A DNA stretch of 49,400 bases, taken from positions 1-49,400 of the forward strand of contig VIQV01000020.1 of assembly GCA_010206265.1 (NCBI GenBank). Direction: 5' to 3'. The notes beneath the pieces were generated by a model that saw only the letters and a program-made list of their open reading frames with translations, was not told where the DNA came from and ran no database searches. The translations under genes and the position numbers were made by a program. This document shows positions 8,063-18,400 of this stretch, in pieces; positions within the stretch are counted from its first letter, which is position 1; each line of letters starts with the position of its first letter. The DNA comes from Lachnospiraceae bacterium MD329 (lineage in GTDB: Bacteria > Bacillota > Clostridia > UBA1381).

Positions 8063-11000
8063 ATGAAACCAAAACTGGGAGTTGTATTTCCTCAGATTAC
8101 AGATAATGAAATATCAGATTTAACAGTAAAAAAAATCAGCGTGTCAAAAAACAGGCGCAAGGTGAAAATTCTTTTAGGAGCAGGCACCTCGGAATATCAG
8201 GCGGCTAAGGTAGAAAGCGCATTGAAAAGCGTGTGTAAGCTTAGTGAGGCAATTGTAAAGATTGAAAAGAATGAATCCGCACCTGACCGTAATGTAATGA
8301 TTTATGAGGTCACGTCAGACAGCAATCACGATATTGCGGCAGGACATTCGGGACCTAAGATTGTCGGTAAGGCGAATGTATCTGAAATGCTTTACGGAAG
8401 ACCTATCCGTGATGATATAATATCAATCAAATCAATAAACGACCATTCAGGCAGGGTTACTTTTTCAGGACGTGTATTTTTTGTTGATGAACGTGAAATC
8501 ACCTCTAAAAAGACAGGAAAGCAATTTCATCTTATAACAATGGACATAACAGACAATGAGGATTCAATTTCAGCTAAGCTGTTTGTGACAAAAACGGAAG
8601 ATGACGCGCCTTTTAATAAGCTGTATGGAGCACTTAAAAAGGGAGTAAAAGGCGGAGGAATATATATAGCCGCACGAGGCAAGGCACAGTATGACGAATA
8701 CGCAGGCGAAACTATCGTAATGCTTAATGATATTGCAAAAATTGACGCTCCGCCTGTAAGACAGGATACGGCAAAGGAAAAACGCGTTGAACTGCATATG
8801 CATACGCAGATGTCGGCAATGGACGCGGTATCTTCGGCGCAAAGTCTTATTGACCGCGCAGTATACTGGGGACATAAGGCGATAGCGCTGACCGATCACG
8901 GAGTAGTGCAGTCATATCCAGACGCAATGAAAGCATCTGATTTTAATAAAAAAATAAAGGTTCTCTACGGAGTGGAGGGCTATCTTGTTGATGACAGTAA
9001 GAAAATAGTTTATGACGCAAAGAACGAAACGATAGACTCACCGTTTGTTGTATTTGATATAGAAACAACGGGTTTGAACAATAAAGTAAACAATATAACC
9101 GAAATAGGTGCGGTAAAGGTGGTAAACGGTGAAATAGTAGATAAATGGTCAACATTTGTAAATCCGTGCGAGCCGATACCTGAAAAGATTGTTTCACTCA
9201 CAGGGATAACAGATTCAATGGTTAAGGACGCGCCTAAAATAGAAGAAATACTTGGAGAGTTTTTTGAATTTTGCCGTGGCTGCGTGCTTGTTGCTCATAA
9301 TGCTGCATTTGATACGGGATTTATTAAAGAGGCAGCGAGAAAGCACGGATTTGAGTACAATTTCTGCTGTCTTGACACGCTTATTCTGGCTCGTTGTATG
9401 TATCCTGAACTGCCCAATTTTAGACTTGATACGCTTACAAAACATCTGCACGTTATTTTAGAGAACCATCACCGTGCAGTGGACGACGCAAAAGCTACTG
9501 CCGACGCGTTTGTAAAAATGCTTGCAGAGCTTAAAGAACAGGGGAAAAACATACTTGCCGAATTGAATAATGATTTTGACGTGAGGAGTGCGTCGAAAAA
9601 AAATAAGGCGTTTCATATTATAATTTTGGCAAAAAATCAAACGGGACTCAGAAACATATATGAGATGGTATCCGCGTCGCACTTGAATTATTTTTTTCGT
9701 ACACCGCGTATTCCGCGCAGTCTGCTTGAGGAAAAACGCGAGGGACTTATTTTAGGCTCGGCGTGTGAGGCAGGTGAATTGTTTCGGGCTATAGTTGATG
9801 GTGAATCAGACGAGGATTTAAAAGAAATAGTAGATTTTTATGACTATCTTGAAATACAGCCTATCGGAAATAACGCATATATGAAGTGGGACAGTCACCA
9901 TAGGAATATTAATACTGATGAAGATTTAATGAATTTGAACAGGCGTGTGGTTGAATTGGGTGAGAAGTATAATAAGCCTGTCTGCGCTACCTGCGACGTG
10001 CATTTTCTTGATAAAGAGGGGGCGGACTACAGAAAAATCCTTATGCACTATAAAGGCTTTAAGGACGCAGATAATCAGGCGCCTCTGTATTTGAGGACAA
10101 CTGATGAAATGCTTGCTGAATTTGATTATCTCGGTAAGGAAAAGGCATATGAGGTGGTTGTTACAAATACAAACAAAATTGCGGATATGATAGGAGATGT
10201 GCGTCCTATTCCTGAAAAAAAATGTCCTCCTGTAATTGACGGTGCGGAGGAAGATATAGTAAAGGATTCGCTTGACCGTGCAAAAGAAATATACGGCGAC
10301 CCTCTTCCTGATATAGTGCAGAAACGTCTTGACAAGGAGCTCCATTCGATTACTACTTACGGTTTTTCGGTTATGTATAAAATAGCGCAGGAGCTTGTAA
10401 GAAAATCTCTGTCTGACGGTTATCTTGTAGGGTCAAGAGGTTCCGTGGGTTCGTCGTTTGTCGCGTATTTGTCGGATATTACAGAGGTAAATTCACTTCA
10501 GGGACATTACATTTGTCCTAAATGTAAAAATGTAGAGTTTGTTGATTCGGAGATTGGTTTGTCGGGCTGTGATTTAGAGGATAAGACCTGCCCGAAATGC
10601 GGTACACCGTATAAAAAAGATGGTCACGACATACCATTTGAAACCTTTCTCGGTTTCAAGGGAGATAAGGAGCCTGATATTGACCTTAATTTTTCGGGAA
10701 TTTATCAGCCTACTATTCATAAATATACAGAAACATATTTTGGCTCCGGTAAGGTATTCCGCGCAGGTACAATAGGTACGGTCGCAGAAAAAACGGCATT
10801 TGGATATGTAAGGAAATATTGCGATGAAAAAAATATTGTAATGAGAAATGCCGAAATGAAACGGCTGGCAAAAGGGTGTGAAGGTGTTAAGCGTACGTCC
10901 GGACAGCACCCCGGCGGAATTATTGTTGTGCCGTTTGAAAATGACATACACGAGTTTTGTCCTGTTCAGCACCCAGCAGATGACCCCAATTCAGATATAG

Positions 11001-12106
11001 TAACAACGCATTTTGATTATCACAAAATTGACCAGAATTTATTAAAACTTGACGAACTCGGACACGATGATCCGACCGTTATAAGAATGTTAGAAGATAT
11101 AACAGGAATACAGGCTAAGGACATTCCGATAGGCGATCCTGAAACAATGAGCCTGTTCACGTCAAATAAGGCGTTAAAACTGATTGAAGGAAAGGATATA
11201 GGAACAAAACTTGGAACATACGGAATACCTGAATTCGGTACTAAATTTGTCCGACAGATGTTAGAGGATACAAAACCTACTACATTTTCGGAGCTTGCCC
11301 GTATTTCGGGACTGTCGCACGGTACTGATGTGTGGCTGGGTAACGCGCAGGAGCTTATACGCGAGGGGAAATGTGACCTGTCACATTCTATTTGTGCCCG
11401 TGACGATATTATGATTTATCTTATTTCGTGCGGAGTTGAAGAGGAGCACGCATTTAAGATAATGGAAATGGTGCGTAAAGGTAAGGGACTTACTCCCGAA
11501 TATGAACAGGAAATGCGTGAAAATAACGTGCCTGACTGGTATATTGATTCCTGTAAAAAAATCAAGTATATGTTCCCGAAGGCACACGCTGTAGCGTATG
11601 TAATGTCGGCATTCAGAATCGCGTATTTTAAGGTGCATTATCCAGAGGCTTTTTATATAGCGTATTATACCGTGCGTGCGGACGATTTTGATGCGTCTGT
11701 AATGGCGAGAGGTGAAGAGAGAGTGCGTGAGGAAATGCGGTTGATTAATGCAAAAAAGAAAGATGGCACAGTAACTCCGAAGGAGGAAAACCTTATACCT
11801 ATTCTTGAAATTTGTGTTGAAATGTATGCAAGAGGCATAAATTTTGTGCCGGTTGATTTATATAAATCGCACGCGACTGACTTTTTACAGACAGAAGAAG
11901 GAATTTTACCGCCGCTAAGCGCATTGCCCGGACTTAGTGAAAATGATGCGCTTAGTATCACAGATGAACGGAAAAATGGTGAATTCCGTAATGTAGAGGA
12001 TTTAAGACTTCGTACAGGTATTGGTAAAAATCCGCTTAATATACTGGAGGAAAACGGCTGTTTTGACGATATTCCCGACGCAGATCAGGTGTCATTATTT
12101 GATTAA
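8063..12106 (+). CDS. polC: DNA polymerase III alpha subunit, Gram-positive PolC type
   Basis: A 1347-residue replicative polymerase with built-in proofreading. In order: N-terminal region and OB-fold (~140-230, ISIKSINDHSGRVTFSGRV), PHP domain beginning ELHMHTQMSAMDAVSS (~250), inserted DEDDh 3'-5' exonuclease (FDIETTG near 333 with AHNAAFD and the H..DDA motif at the end), the rest of PHP, then the C-family polymerase core with PDIDLNFSG carrying catalytic aspartates. A four-cysteine zinc site lies around residues 818-850 (CPKC..., ...CPKCG). The last residues, QVSLF, match a beta-clamp binding motif. Start chosen at ATG 8063 with AAAGGAG upstream. It lies directly after a terminator, so it must have its own promoter, though none is obvious in the 22 bases between them. 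Confidence 0.97.
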   Translation: MKPKLGVVFPQITDNEISDLTVKKISVSKNRRKVKILLGAGTSEYQAAKVESALKSVCKLSEAIVKIEKNESAPDRNVMIYEVTSDSNHDIAAGHSGPKIVGKANVSEMLYGRPIRDDIISIKSINDHSGRVTFSGRVFFVDEREITSKKTGKQFHLITMDITDNEDSISAKLFVTKTEDDAPFNKLYGALKKGVKGGGIYIAARGKAQYDEYAGETIVMLNDIAKIDAPPVRQDTAKEKRVELHMHTQMSAMDAVSSAQSLIDRAVYWGHKAIALTDHGVVQSYPDAMKASDFNKKIKVLYGVEGYLVDDSKKIVYDAKNETIDSPFVVFDIETTGLNNKVNNITEIGAVKVVNGEIVDKWSTFVNPCEPIPEKIVSLTGITDSMVKDAPKIEEILGEFFEFCRGCVLVAHNAAFDTGFIKEAARKHGFEYNFCCLDTLILARCMYPELPNFRLDTLTKHLHVILENHHRAVDDAKATADAFVKMLAELKEQGKNILAELNNDFDVRSASKKNKAFHIIILAKNQTGLRNIYEMVSASHLNYFFRTPRIPRSLLEEKREGLILGSACEAGELFRAIVDGESDEDLKEIVDFYDYLEIQPIGNNAYMKWDSHHRNINTDEDLMNLNRRVVELGEKYNKPVCATCDVHFLDKEGADYRKILMHYKGFKDADNQAPLYLRTTDEMLAEFDYLGKEKAYEVVVTNTNKIADMIGDVRPIPEKKCPPVIDGAEEDIVKDSLDRAKEIYGDPLPDIVQKRLDKELHSITTYGFSVMYKIAQELVRKSLSDGYLVGSRGSVGSSFVAYLSDITEVNSLQGHYICPKCKNVEFVDSEIGLSGCDLEDKTCPKCGTPYKKDGHDIPFETFLGFKGDKEPDIDLNFSGIYQPTIHKYTETYFGSGKVFRAGTIGTVAEKTAFGYVRKYCDEKNIVMRNAEMKRLAKGCEGVKRTSGQHPGGIIVVPFENDIHEFCPVQHPADDPNSDIVTTHFDYHKIDQNLLKLDELGHDDPTVIRMLEDITGIQAKDIPIGDPETMSLFTSNKALKLIEGKDIGTKLGTYGIPEFGTKFVRQMLEDTKPTTFSELARISGLSHGTDVWLGNAQELIREGKCDLSHSICARDDIMIYLISCGVEEEHAFKIMEMVRKGKGLTPEYEQEMRENNVPDWYIDSCKKIKYMFPKAHAVAYVMSAFRIAYFKVHYPEAFYIAYYTVRADDFDASVMARGEERVREEMRLINAKKKDGTVTPKEENLIPILEICVEMYARGINFVPVDLYKSHATDFLQTEEGILPPLSALPGLSENDALSITDERKNGEFRNVEDLRLRTGIGKNPLNILEENGCFDDIPDADQVSLFD

Positions 12107-12171
12107 AATGCAACTTTTTGGCGTGTTGAAACGTATTATTAATAGAGGACAAAGTTAAGGAGGAACGAAAA

Positions 12172-13971
12172 ATGAAAAAACTAATCTCAGTAATTCTTAC
12201 ACTTGCAATGCTTTTGGGAATGACAGCAATAGCGGCAGACGACGAAATCAAGGTATTGCTTGATGGTGAGCGTATCAAGTTTGATGTACAGCCGATTATT
12301 GAAAATGACTGTACGCTTGTACCAATGCGTACGATTGCAGAAAAACTTGGAGCAGAAGTGGAATGGAAATCTCCAAATGTTTTTATAATCAAAGAAAGGA
12401 AAATTGTAATGCTTTCGATTGGCTCTAAAGATATGTCAATTGATACATTTTCGGATAGTGCACAAAAAGTGATACTTGATACACCGCCGATAATCGTCAA
12501 TAATCGCACACTTGTACCATTACGTGCAATTTCGGAGGCATTTGGCAGTGATGTGCAGTGGGACGGGGAAACAAAGACAGTAACAATTGCAACTAAAAAA
12601 AACGAGGCTCCTATGTTAAGAGAATATAAAATTCTTAACGGCAGATTGAAGATGTCAGAAATAAATGATTGGAATGTAAATGAAGGATTCAGCGGTTCTG
12701 ATACGAGGATAGAATTGCATAAAAATAATTCATATATAATGATGACTGCTCGGGAATTGGGTTGTATGACGGCAGGTGATTTGACAGCAGATGTTAATAA
12801 TTTGGGATATGAAATGATAGGTGAGATTACATCACAGAATGACATAGAGTTTGTGTGTATATTTGATGAAACATCAGATACTGATTACAGAAAGAAGTAT
12901 CTTGTGAAATCAAATGACAATTATTTGATTTTAATAGATTTTAATAGTGAATTAAAAGATTTAAGTATTAATGATATTGAAAAAGAGGTTAGGGCTGTAA
13001 TGGAGAGTATGAAACAGGGAGAGTTAAAACTTGATATTTCGGCACAAAGTGTACAGTTGGATTATCTGACAATCAATAAACCTGAGGGGTATTTTGCTAA
13101 TTTAGAATATGGCACAGATTTTGACGGATGGAGAATAAAGAAGGTGGTTTCATCCGAGGTGCAAAATGCACCGTCAATATCTATATATTATGGATATGAA
13201 CCAACATATGATGAACTTTACAAGGGCAGTAAGCCGTATAAGACTGTTAAAAGTAAGTTTATAGGAAATAAAATAGAATGGCTTTTATATAAAGAGGATA
13301 ATTATATGCAGGCTATTTATAAGGATGAAAATTTATATTATCATCTGTATGCTTATACACAAGATGCTGAACAACAGCAGGAATTTATAGATTTAATATC
13401 AACTATAGAGTTAAATGGAGCGGGAAAAGGTGGAAAACCTGTAATTTATCTATATCCTGAGAAAGAGCAGGAGATAAACGTAAAGCTTGACCTTGATGGA
13501 AAATTCACATTTACATATCCTGAATATAATAACGGCTGGACTGTAATAGCAAAGCCTGACGGAACGATTATTTCAGGTGAAAAAGAATACTCATATCTTT
13601 TCTGGGAAGGAGAAATGCTTAATTTTAAACCTGATTTCAAGGAGGGTTTTGTGGTAAAAGGGAGTGACAGTGCTGAGTTTTTGCAAAAAACACTTTCAGA
13701 AATGGGACTTACTCCAAAAGAGTATAATGAATTTATTGTTTATTGGGCACCACAAATGCAAGAAAATGAGTATAACAAGATATATTTTGCCAAAGAGGAA
13801 TATGAACAAACTGCAAAACTTGAGATAATACCTGAACCGGATTCAGTTTTGAGAGTATTTATGGTGTATGAACCTGCGACAGCAGACACAGTATTGCAAA
13901 AACAGGAAATAAAACCGTTTGAGAGAAAAGGATTTACGGTTGTTGAGTGGGGTGGATATTTAAAAAAATAA
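12172..13971 (+). CDS. Secreted protein: copper-amine-oxidase N-terminal domain plus C-terminal 'KPVIYLYP' domain
   Basis: 599 residues with a clear signal peptide (MKKL, hydrophobic stretch, cut near AIAA-DDE). Residues ~25-140 are a copper amine oxidase N1-type domain: LDGERIKFDVQP, LVPMRTIAEKLGAEVEW, then the second half TPPIIVNNRTLVPLRAISEAFG. Such domains are small cell-surface beta modules in Clostridia and have no oxidase activity by themselves. The middle (~150-420) is not recognised. From ~430 there is KPVIYLYPEKEQEINVKLD followed by FTYPEYNNGWTVIAKPDG and YLFWEG, a block I have seen in proteins of unknown function but cannot name. GGAGG ribosome site. Exported, probably wall-associated or extracellular; role unknown. 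Directly after the stop codon there is what looks like a decayed copy of its own ribosome site and first codons. Confidence 0.75.
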   Translation: MKKLISVILTLAMLLGMTAIAADDEIKVLLDGERIKFDVQPIIENDCTLVPMRTIAEKLGAEVEWKSPNVFIIKERKIVMLSIGSKDMSIDTFSDSAQKVILDTPPIIVNNRTLVPLRAISEAFGSDVQWDGETKTVTIATKKNEAPMLREYKILNGRLKMSEINDWNVNEGFSGSDTRIELHKNNSYIMMTARELGCMTAGDLTADVNNLGYEMIGEITSQNDIEFVCIFDETSDTDYRKKYLVKSNDNYLILIDFNSELKDLSINDIEKEVRAVMESMKQGELKLDISAQSVQLDYLTINKPEGYFANLEYGTDFDGWRIKKVVSSEVQNAPSISIYYGYEPTYDELYKGSKPYKTVKSKFIGNKIEWLLYKEDNYMQAIYKDENLYYHLYAYTQDAEQQQEFIDLISTIELNGAGKGGKPVIYLYPEKEQEINVKLDLDGKFTFTYPEYNNGWTVIAKPDGTIISGEKEYSYLFWEGEMLNFKPDFKEGFVVKGSDSAEFLQKTLSEMGLTPKEYNEFIVYWAPQMQENEYNKIYFAKEEYEQTAKLEIIPEPDSVLRVFMVYEPATADTVLQKQEIKPFERKGFTVVEWGGYLKK

Positions 13972-14052
13972 GAAGGAACGAAAAAAGAAAAAGCTATTAT
14001 CTTGATGATAAGCATAATGAAATTTTATTTGCGGGACGGTATGTAAAATAGA

Positions 14053-15387
14053 ATGAACACAAAACAGGATTTAACAACAGGAAAAATAAACAGAAAATTA
14101 TGGGCTTTTGCAGTACCGCTTATGCTCGGTAATGTAATGCAGCAGCTATATAATCTGGTTGATACGTGGGTAGTGGGGAAATATATAGGTGACAGCGCAT
14201 TGGCGGCGGTTGGTTCGTCATATTCTCTTATGACCTTTATCACATCGGTTATTTTGGGCTTGTGCCTTGGAAGCAGCGCATTTTTTGCAATTGAGTTTGG
14301 AAGAAAGAATACAGAGAGGCTCAGAAACGGAATTTTTGTTTCATTTATCCTGATAGGTGTATTTTCATTAGTTTTAACGGTTATTGCACTGTATTTCAGA
14401 GAACCTCTTATGAAAATATTGCAGGTTCCCAAAGAACTGCAGGTTATGATGGGAGAATATCTATACTACATATTTATAGGTATTATCGCAACATTTTTAT
14501 ATAATTATTTTTCTAATCTGCTTCGCGGAATCGGTAATTCCGTAGTGCCGCTGGTATTTCTTTTCGTGTCGGTCGTTTTAAATATAGCGCTTGACCTGTA
14601 CTTTGTACTTGTTCTTAATATGGGTATTAGAGGCGCGGCAGTAGCAACTGTGATATCGCAGTATATTTCGGGAGCAGGCTTAATGATATATACCCATATA
14701 TGCTATCCCGAATTGCGTATCAGAAAATCCGAGGCTGTCTTTCAGAAACTTACTGTTCGGGATATAGTCTCACTGTCGGGACTGACCTGCCTCCAGCAGT
14801 CTGTAATGAATTTTGGAATACTTATGATACAGGGGATTGTTAACAGTTTTGGCGCGCAGGTTATGGCGGCTTTTGCAGTGGCGGTAAAGATTGATACAAT
14901 TGCTTATATGCCTGTACAGGATTTTGGCAATGCCTTTTCCACATTTGTCGCTCAGAATTTTGGTGCAGGTAAAGAAAAACGTATTCGTGAGGGGATAAAG
15001 GAGTCGTTAAAAAGTGTTATTGTTTTCTGTATTGTCATAAGTGTGTTAGTTTGTGTATTTGCAAGACCTTTAATGCAGACTTTTGTTGACGCGTCAAGTA
15101 CAGAGGTTATTAAAATCGGAATGGGATATTTACGGATAGAGGGTGCGTTCTATATCGGCATAGGTATTTTGTTTATGCTGTACGGATATTACAGGGCAGT
15201 AAACAAGCCTAAAATGTCCGTTGTTCTAACCGTTGTTTCACTCGGCATAAGAGTTGTGCTGGCTTATGCGCTGTCGTCGGTTCAGCGGATAGGAGTAACA
15301 GGTATTTGGGTAGCTATCCCCATAGGCTGGATAATAGCTGATATAATCGGAATAAGCTACTACTTTAAGAAAGAGCATATCGTTTAA
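14053..15387 (+). CDS. MATE-family multidrug/sodium antiporter
   Basis: 444 residues, twelve membrane segments in two similar halves. The start is typical of the family (KLWAFAVPLMLGNVMQQLYNLVDTWVVGKYIG, residues ~17-48), with GSSYSLM and the second-half LSGLTCLQQSVMNFG and MPVQDFGNAFSTFVAQNFGAG. MATE proteins expel cationic compounds in exchange for sodium or protons; the substrate cannot be read from sequence. ATG 14053 is the only start that keeps the family N-terminus, but the ribosome site in front is poor (GGGACGG, widely spaced). The stop codon lies in the loop of the terminator hairpin. Confidence 0.92.
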   Translation: MNTKQDLTTGKINRKLWAFAVPLMLGNVMQQLYNLVDTWVVGKYIGDSALAAVGSSYSLMTFITSVILGLCLGSSAFFAIEFGRKNTERLRNGIFVSFILIGVFSLVLTVIALYFREPLMKILQVPKELQVMMGEYLYYIFIGIIATFLYNYFSNLLRGIGNSVVPLVFLFVSVVLNIALDLYFVLVLNMGIRGAAVATVISQYISGAGLMIYTHICYPELRIRKSEAVFQKLTVRDIVSLSGLTCLQQSVMNFGILMIQGIVNSFGAQVMAAFAVAVKIDTIAYMPVQDFGNAFSTFVAQNFGAGKEKRIREGIKESLKSVIVFCIVISVLVCVFARPLMQTFVDASSTEVIKIGMGYLRIEGAFYIGIGILFMLYGYYRAVNKPKMSVVLTVVSLGIRVVLAYALSSVQRIGVTGIWVAIPIGWIIADIIGISYYFKKEHIV

Positions 15388-15400
15388 CGATATGCTCTTT
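15370..15400. terminator. Hairpin between the convergent MATE and dehydratase-activase genes
   Basis: AAAGAGCATATCG (15370-15382), TTTAA, CGATATGCTCTTT (15388-15400), a perfect 13-bp stem. The MATE stop codon TAA (15385-15387) lies in the loop. The T-rich tail is weak in both directions (AATATTATTCTG to the right), so termination may be partial. Confidence 0.7.
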
Positions 15401-15404
15401 AATA

Positions 15405-18400
15405 TTATTCTGTTTTTAAAGGTTCTTTAATTTTTGCTTTAACTTTTTTCGGTTTTAAGTTATCGAACATTTCATCTTTTTTCATATTCTCGAATGCAAC
15501 GGCAAGCATTAGTTTAATTCTGTTAAGCTGATTAACTTCACTTGCGCCGGGGTCATAGTCAACTGCAACAATATTAGCTTGAGGGAATTGACGGCGAAGT
15601 TCTTTAATCATACCTTTACCGGTAACGTGGTTAGGCAGACACGCAAATGGCTGAACACACGCAATATTCGGTACACCTGAATTTATAAGCTCAATCATTT
15701 CACCGGTAAGGAACCAGCCCTCGCCTGTACAGTGACCAAGCTGCAAGACGCTCTTTGCGCCTTCTGCAATATCTACAATATGTTTTGGTGCACGAGCTGA
15801 GAATTTGGTGCTCTGATTCATTACTTTAACCATATGTTTGCGGTAGCTTTCAATACCCCAGATGGCAAGATTACAAAGAGCCATTGTAGTGTATTTTGCA
15901 CCGAGATTATCGTGTTTAAAGTTGTTGTTGTAAAGGCAATAAAGCATAAAATCTGCAAGTCCCGGCATAACTGCTTCACCGCCCTCAGACTCAATAACAT
16001 CTATAATATTATTGTTTGCGTCGGGGTGGAACTTAACCAGAATTTCTCCGACAACTCCGACTTTTGGTTTTTTAACAGTTTCATCGATTTCAATACTGTC
16101 AAAATCAGTAATTATTTCATCAATAATGCGCTTGTGTTTCAGATTTTTGCGACGGTTGTTTACAATGTCGCTGTACAGACGTTTCTGCCATTTATCCTGC
16201 AGAGCGTTTGTTTCACCTTTATTAACTTCGTAGGGACGAATACGTAAAGTAAGGGTCAGCAGTAAATCACCCCAAGTACAAGCTTTTATAAGACCGTCAA
16301 CAAGTTTTGGAGTAATAGTAAATCCGGGATTTCCTTCAAGACCTGATACATTCAGTGAAATTACGGGTACATTGGGATAACCTGCTTCTTTAAGCGCTTT
16401 TCTTAAAAATGCTATATAGTTTGTCGCGCGGCAGCCGCCGCCTGTCTGGGTAATCATAACGGACGTGTTTTCAGGGTCGCATTTACCGCTTACAAAAGCG
16501 TTTACAAGCTGTCCTGTAACCATAATAGACGGATAGCACGCGTCGTTATTAACACTCTTTAGTCCTGTTTCAACGTCCTCAGCCGTGGCGTGTTCAAGTA
16601 CAAGAGCATTATAGCCGTTAGCTCGCAACACTGCCTCAAACAGTCCGAAGTGGGTAGGGGACATCTGCGGAAAGATTACTGTATGCTTTGAGCGTTCCTC
16701 TTTTGTAAAGCGTACACGGTTAATGGTGTATTCCTCTATTTTATGAGGAACAAAATCACTTGCGTCGCGTTCTTTTACAGCCGCTTTAAGCGAGCGTACG
16801 CGTATACGCGCAGTACCAAGGTTGGAAACCTCGTCAATTTTCAATGTTGTGTAAATCTTTTCGTGCGATTGGATAATTTCCTGTACTTGGTCGGTAGTTA
16901 CAGCGTCAAGACCGCAGCCGAATGAATTAAGCTGAATAAGCTCCAAATGCGGATTTTTAATTACCTGAGCTGCCGACTCATACAGCCTTGTATGGTATGC
17001 CCATTGGTCAACTACGCGTATATCACGCTGCAGGTGACCGAGGTGCGCCACACTGTCCTCTGTAAGAACTGCAAAGCCGAGCGATGTAATCATATCAGGT
17101 ATGCCGTGGTTGATTTCAGGGTCAATGTGGTAGGGACGACCGGCAAGCACAATCCCACGCTCGTCGTGATCTTCAAGCCATTTAAGGGTTTCGACGCCCT
17201 TTTCGCGAATATCATTTTTATAATTCTGCAGTTCTTCAAAGGCTTTATTTGCTGCTGAATCAATTTCAGGCTTTGTAAAACCGTAATCCGACATAGCCTT
17301 CATCATTTGACGTTTAAAAGATGGTTTATCTGCAAGGTTAATAAACGGATACAGGAAATTAATATCCTTCTGACGAACAATATCCATATTATTGTAAATA
17401 ACCTCAGGATAAGATGTTACCATAGGACAGTTAAAGTGGTTTCCTGCGTTAGAATATTCTATCTGTTCATATGGAATACAGGGATAGAAGATTGTTTTTA
17501 CGCCCTTGTCAATAAGGTCCTGTATATGACCGTGTACGAGCTTTGCAGGATAACACGCGCTTTCTGACGGTATGGAATCAATACCCTTTTCATAAATCAG
17601 ATGTGTACTTCTGCCGGAAATTTTCACAGAAAAGCCAAGCTCGGTAAAGAAAGTAAACCAGAGCGGATAATTCTCATAAATATTCAGAACACGGGGTATA
17701 CCTATAACGCCGTGAGGTGCAGAATCCGCCTTTAACGGCTTATATGCAAAAGCCCGTTTGTATTTGTAGTCAAACAAATTAGGCAGTTGCTTTTTAGGCT
17801 TTTCTTCGCCTGCGCCCCGCTCACAGCGATTACCTGATACAAACTGACTTCCGTCAGAAAACTTGGTTATTGTAAGCTGACAGTGGTTACTGCACTTTTG
17901 ACAGCGTGTCAGTGATGTATCGAAAGTAAAGCTGTCAAGTTCATCTGCGCGGATAATATCACATTCACCGCCGCTCCAACGCTCCATTGCAATAAGAGCA
18001 GACCCGAAGGCACCCATTATACCTGCAATATCGGGGCGCACAACGTTCTTTTCGGTTAAAAGCTCAAAACAGCGCAGAATTGCATTATTATTGAATGTAC
18101 CGCCCTGAACAACTATATTTTCACCCATCTGCTGAGGGTCGCGCAGCTTAATAACCTTGTATAGCGCATTTCTGACAACGGAATAGGAAAGACCTGCACT
18201 GATGTCGCCTACTGTTGCACCTTCTTTCTGTGCCTGTTTAACTCGCGAGTTCATAAATACCGTACAGCGTGTGCCGAGGTCAACGGGATTTTCAGCCTCA
18301 AGAGCCTCTTTTGAGAATGAAATCGTGTCAAGTCCAAGACTTTCGGCAAAAGTCTGGATAAATGAACCACAGCCTGAAGAACACGCTTCATTGAGCATAA

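Noticed and set aside
12036..12845. 269-codon open frame on the minus strand across the polC end and the secreted protein gene
   Set aside because: It is the antisense shadow of two well-supported genes, with low-complexity Ser/Ile-rich translation and no ribosome site.
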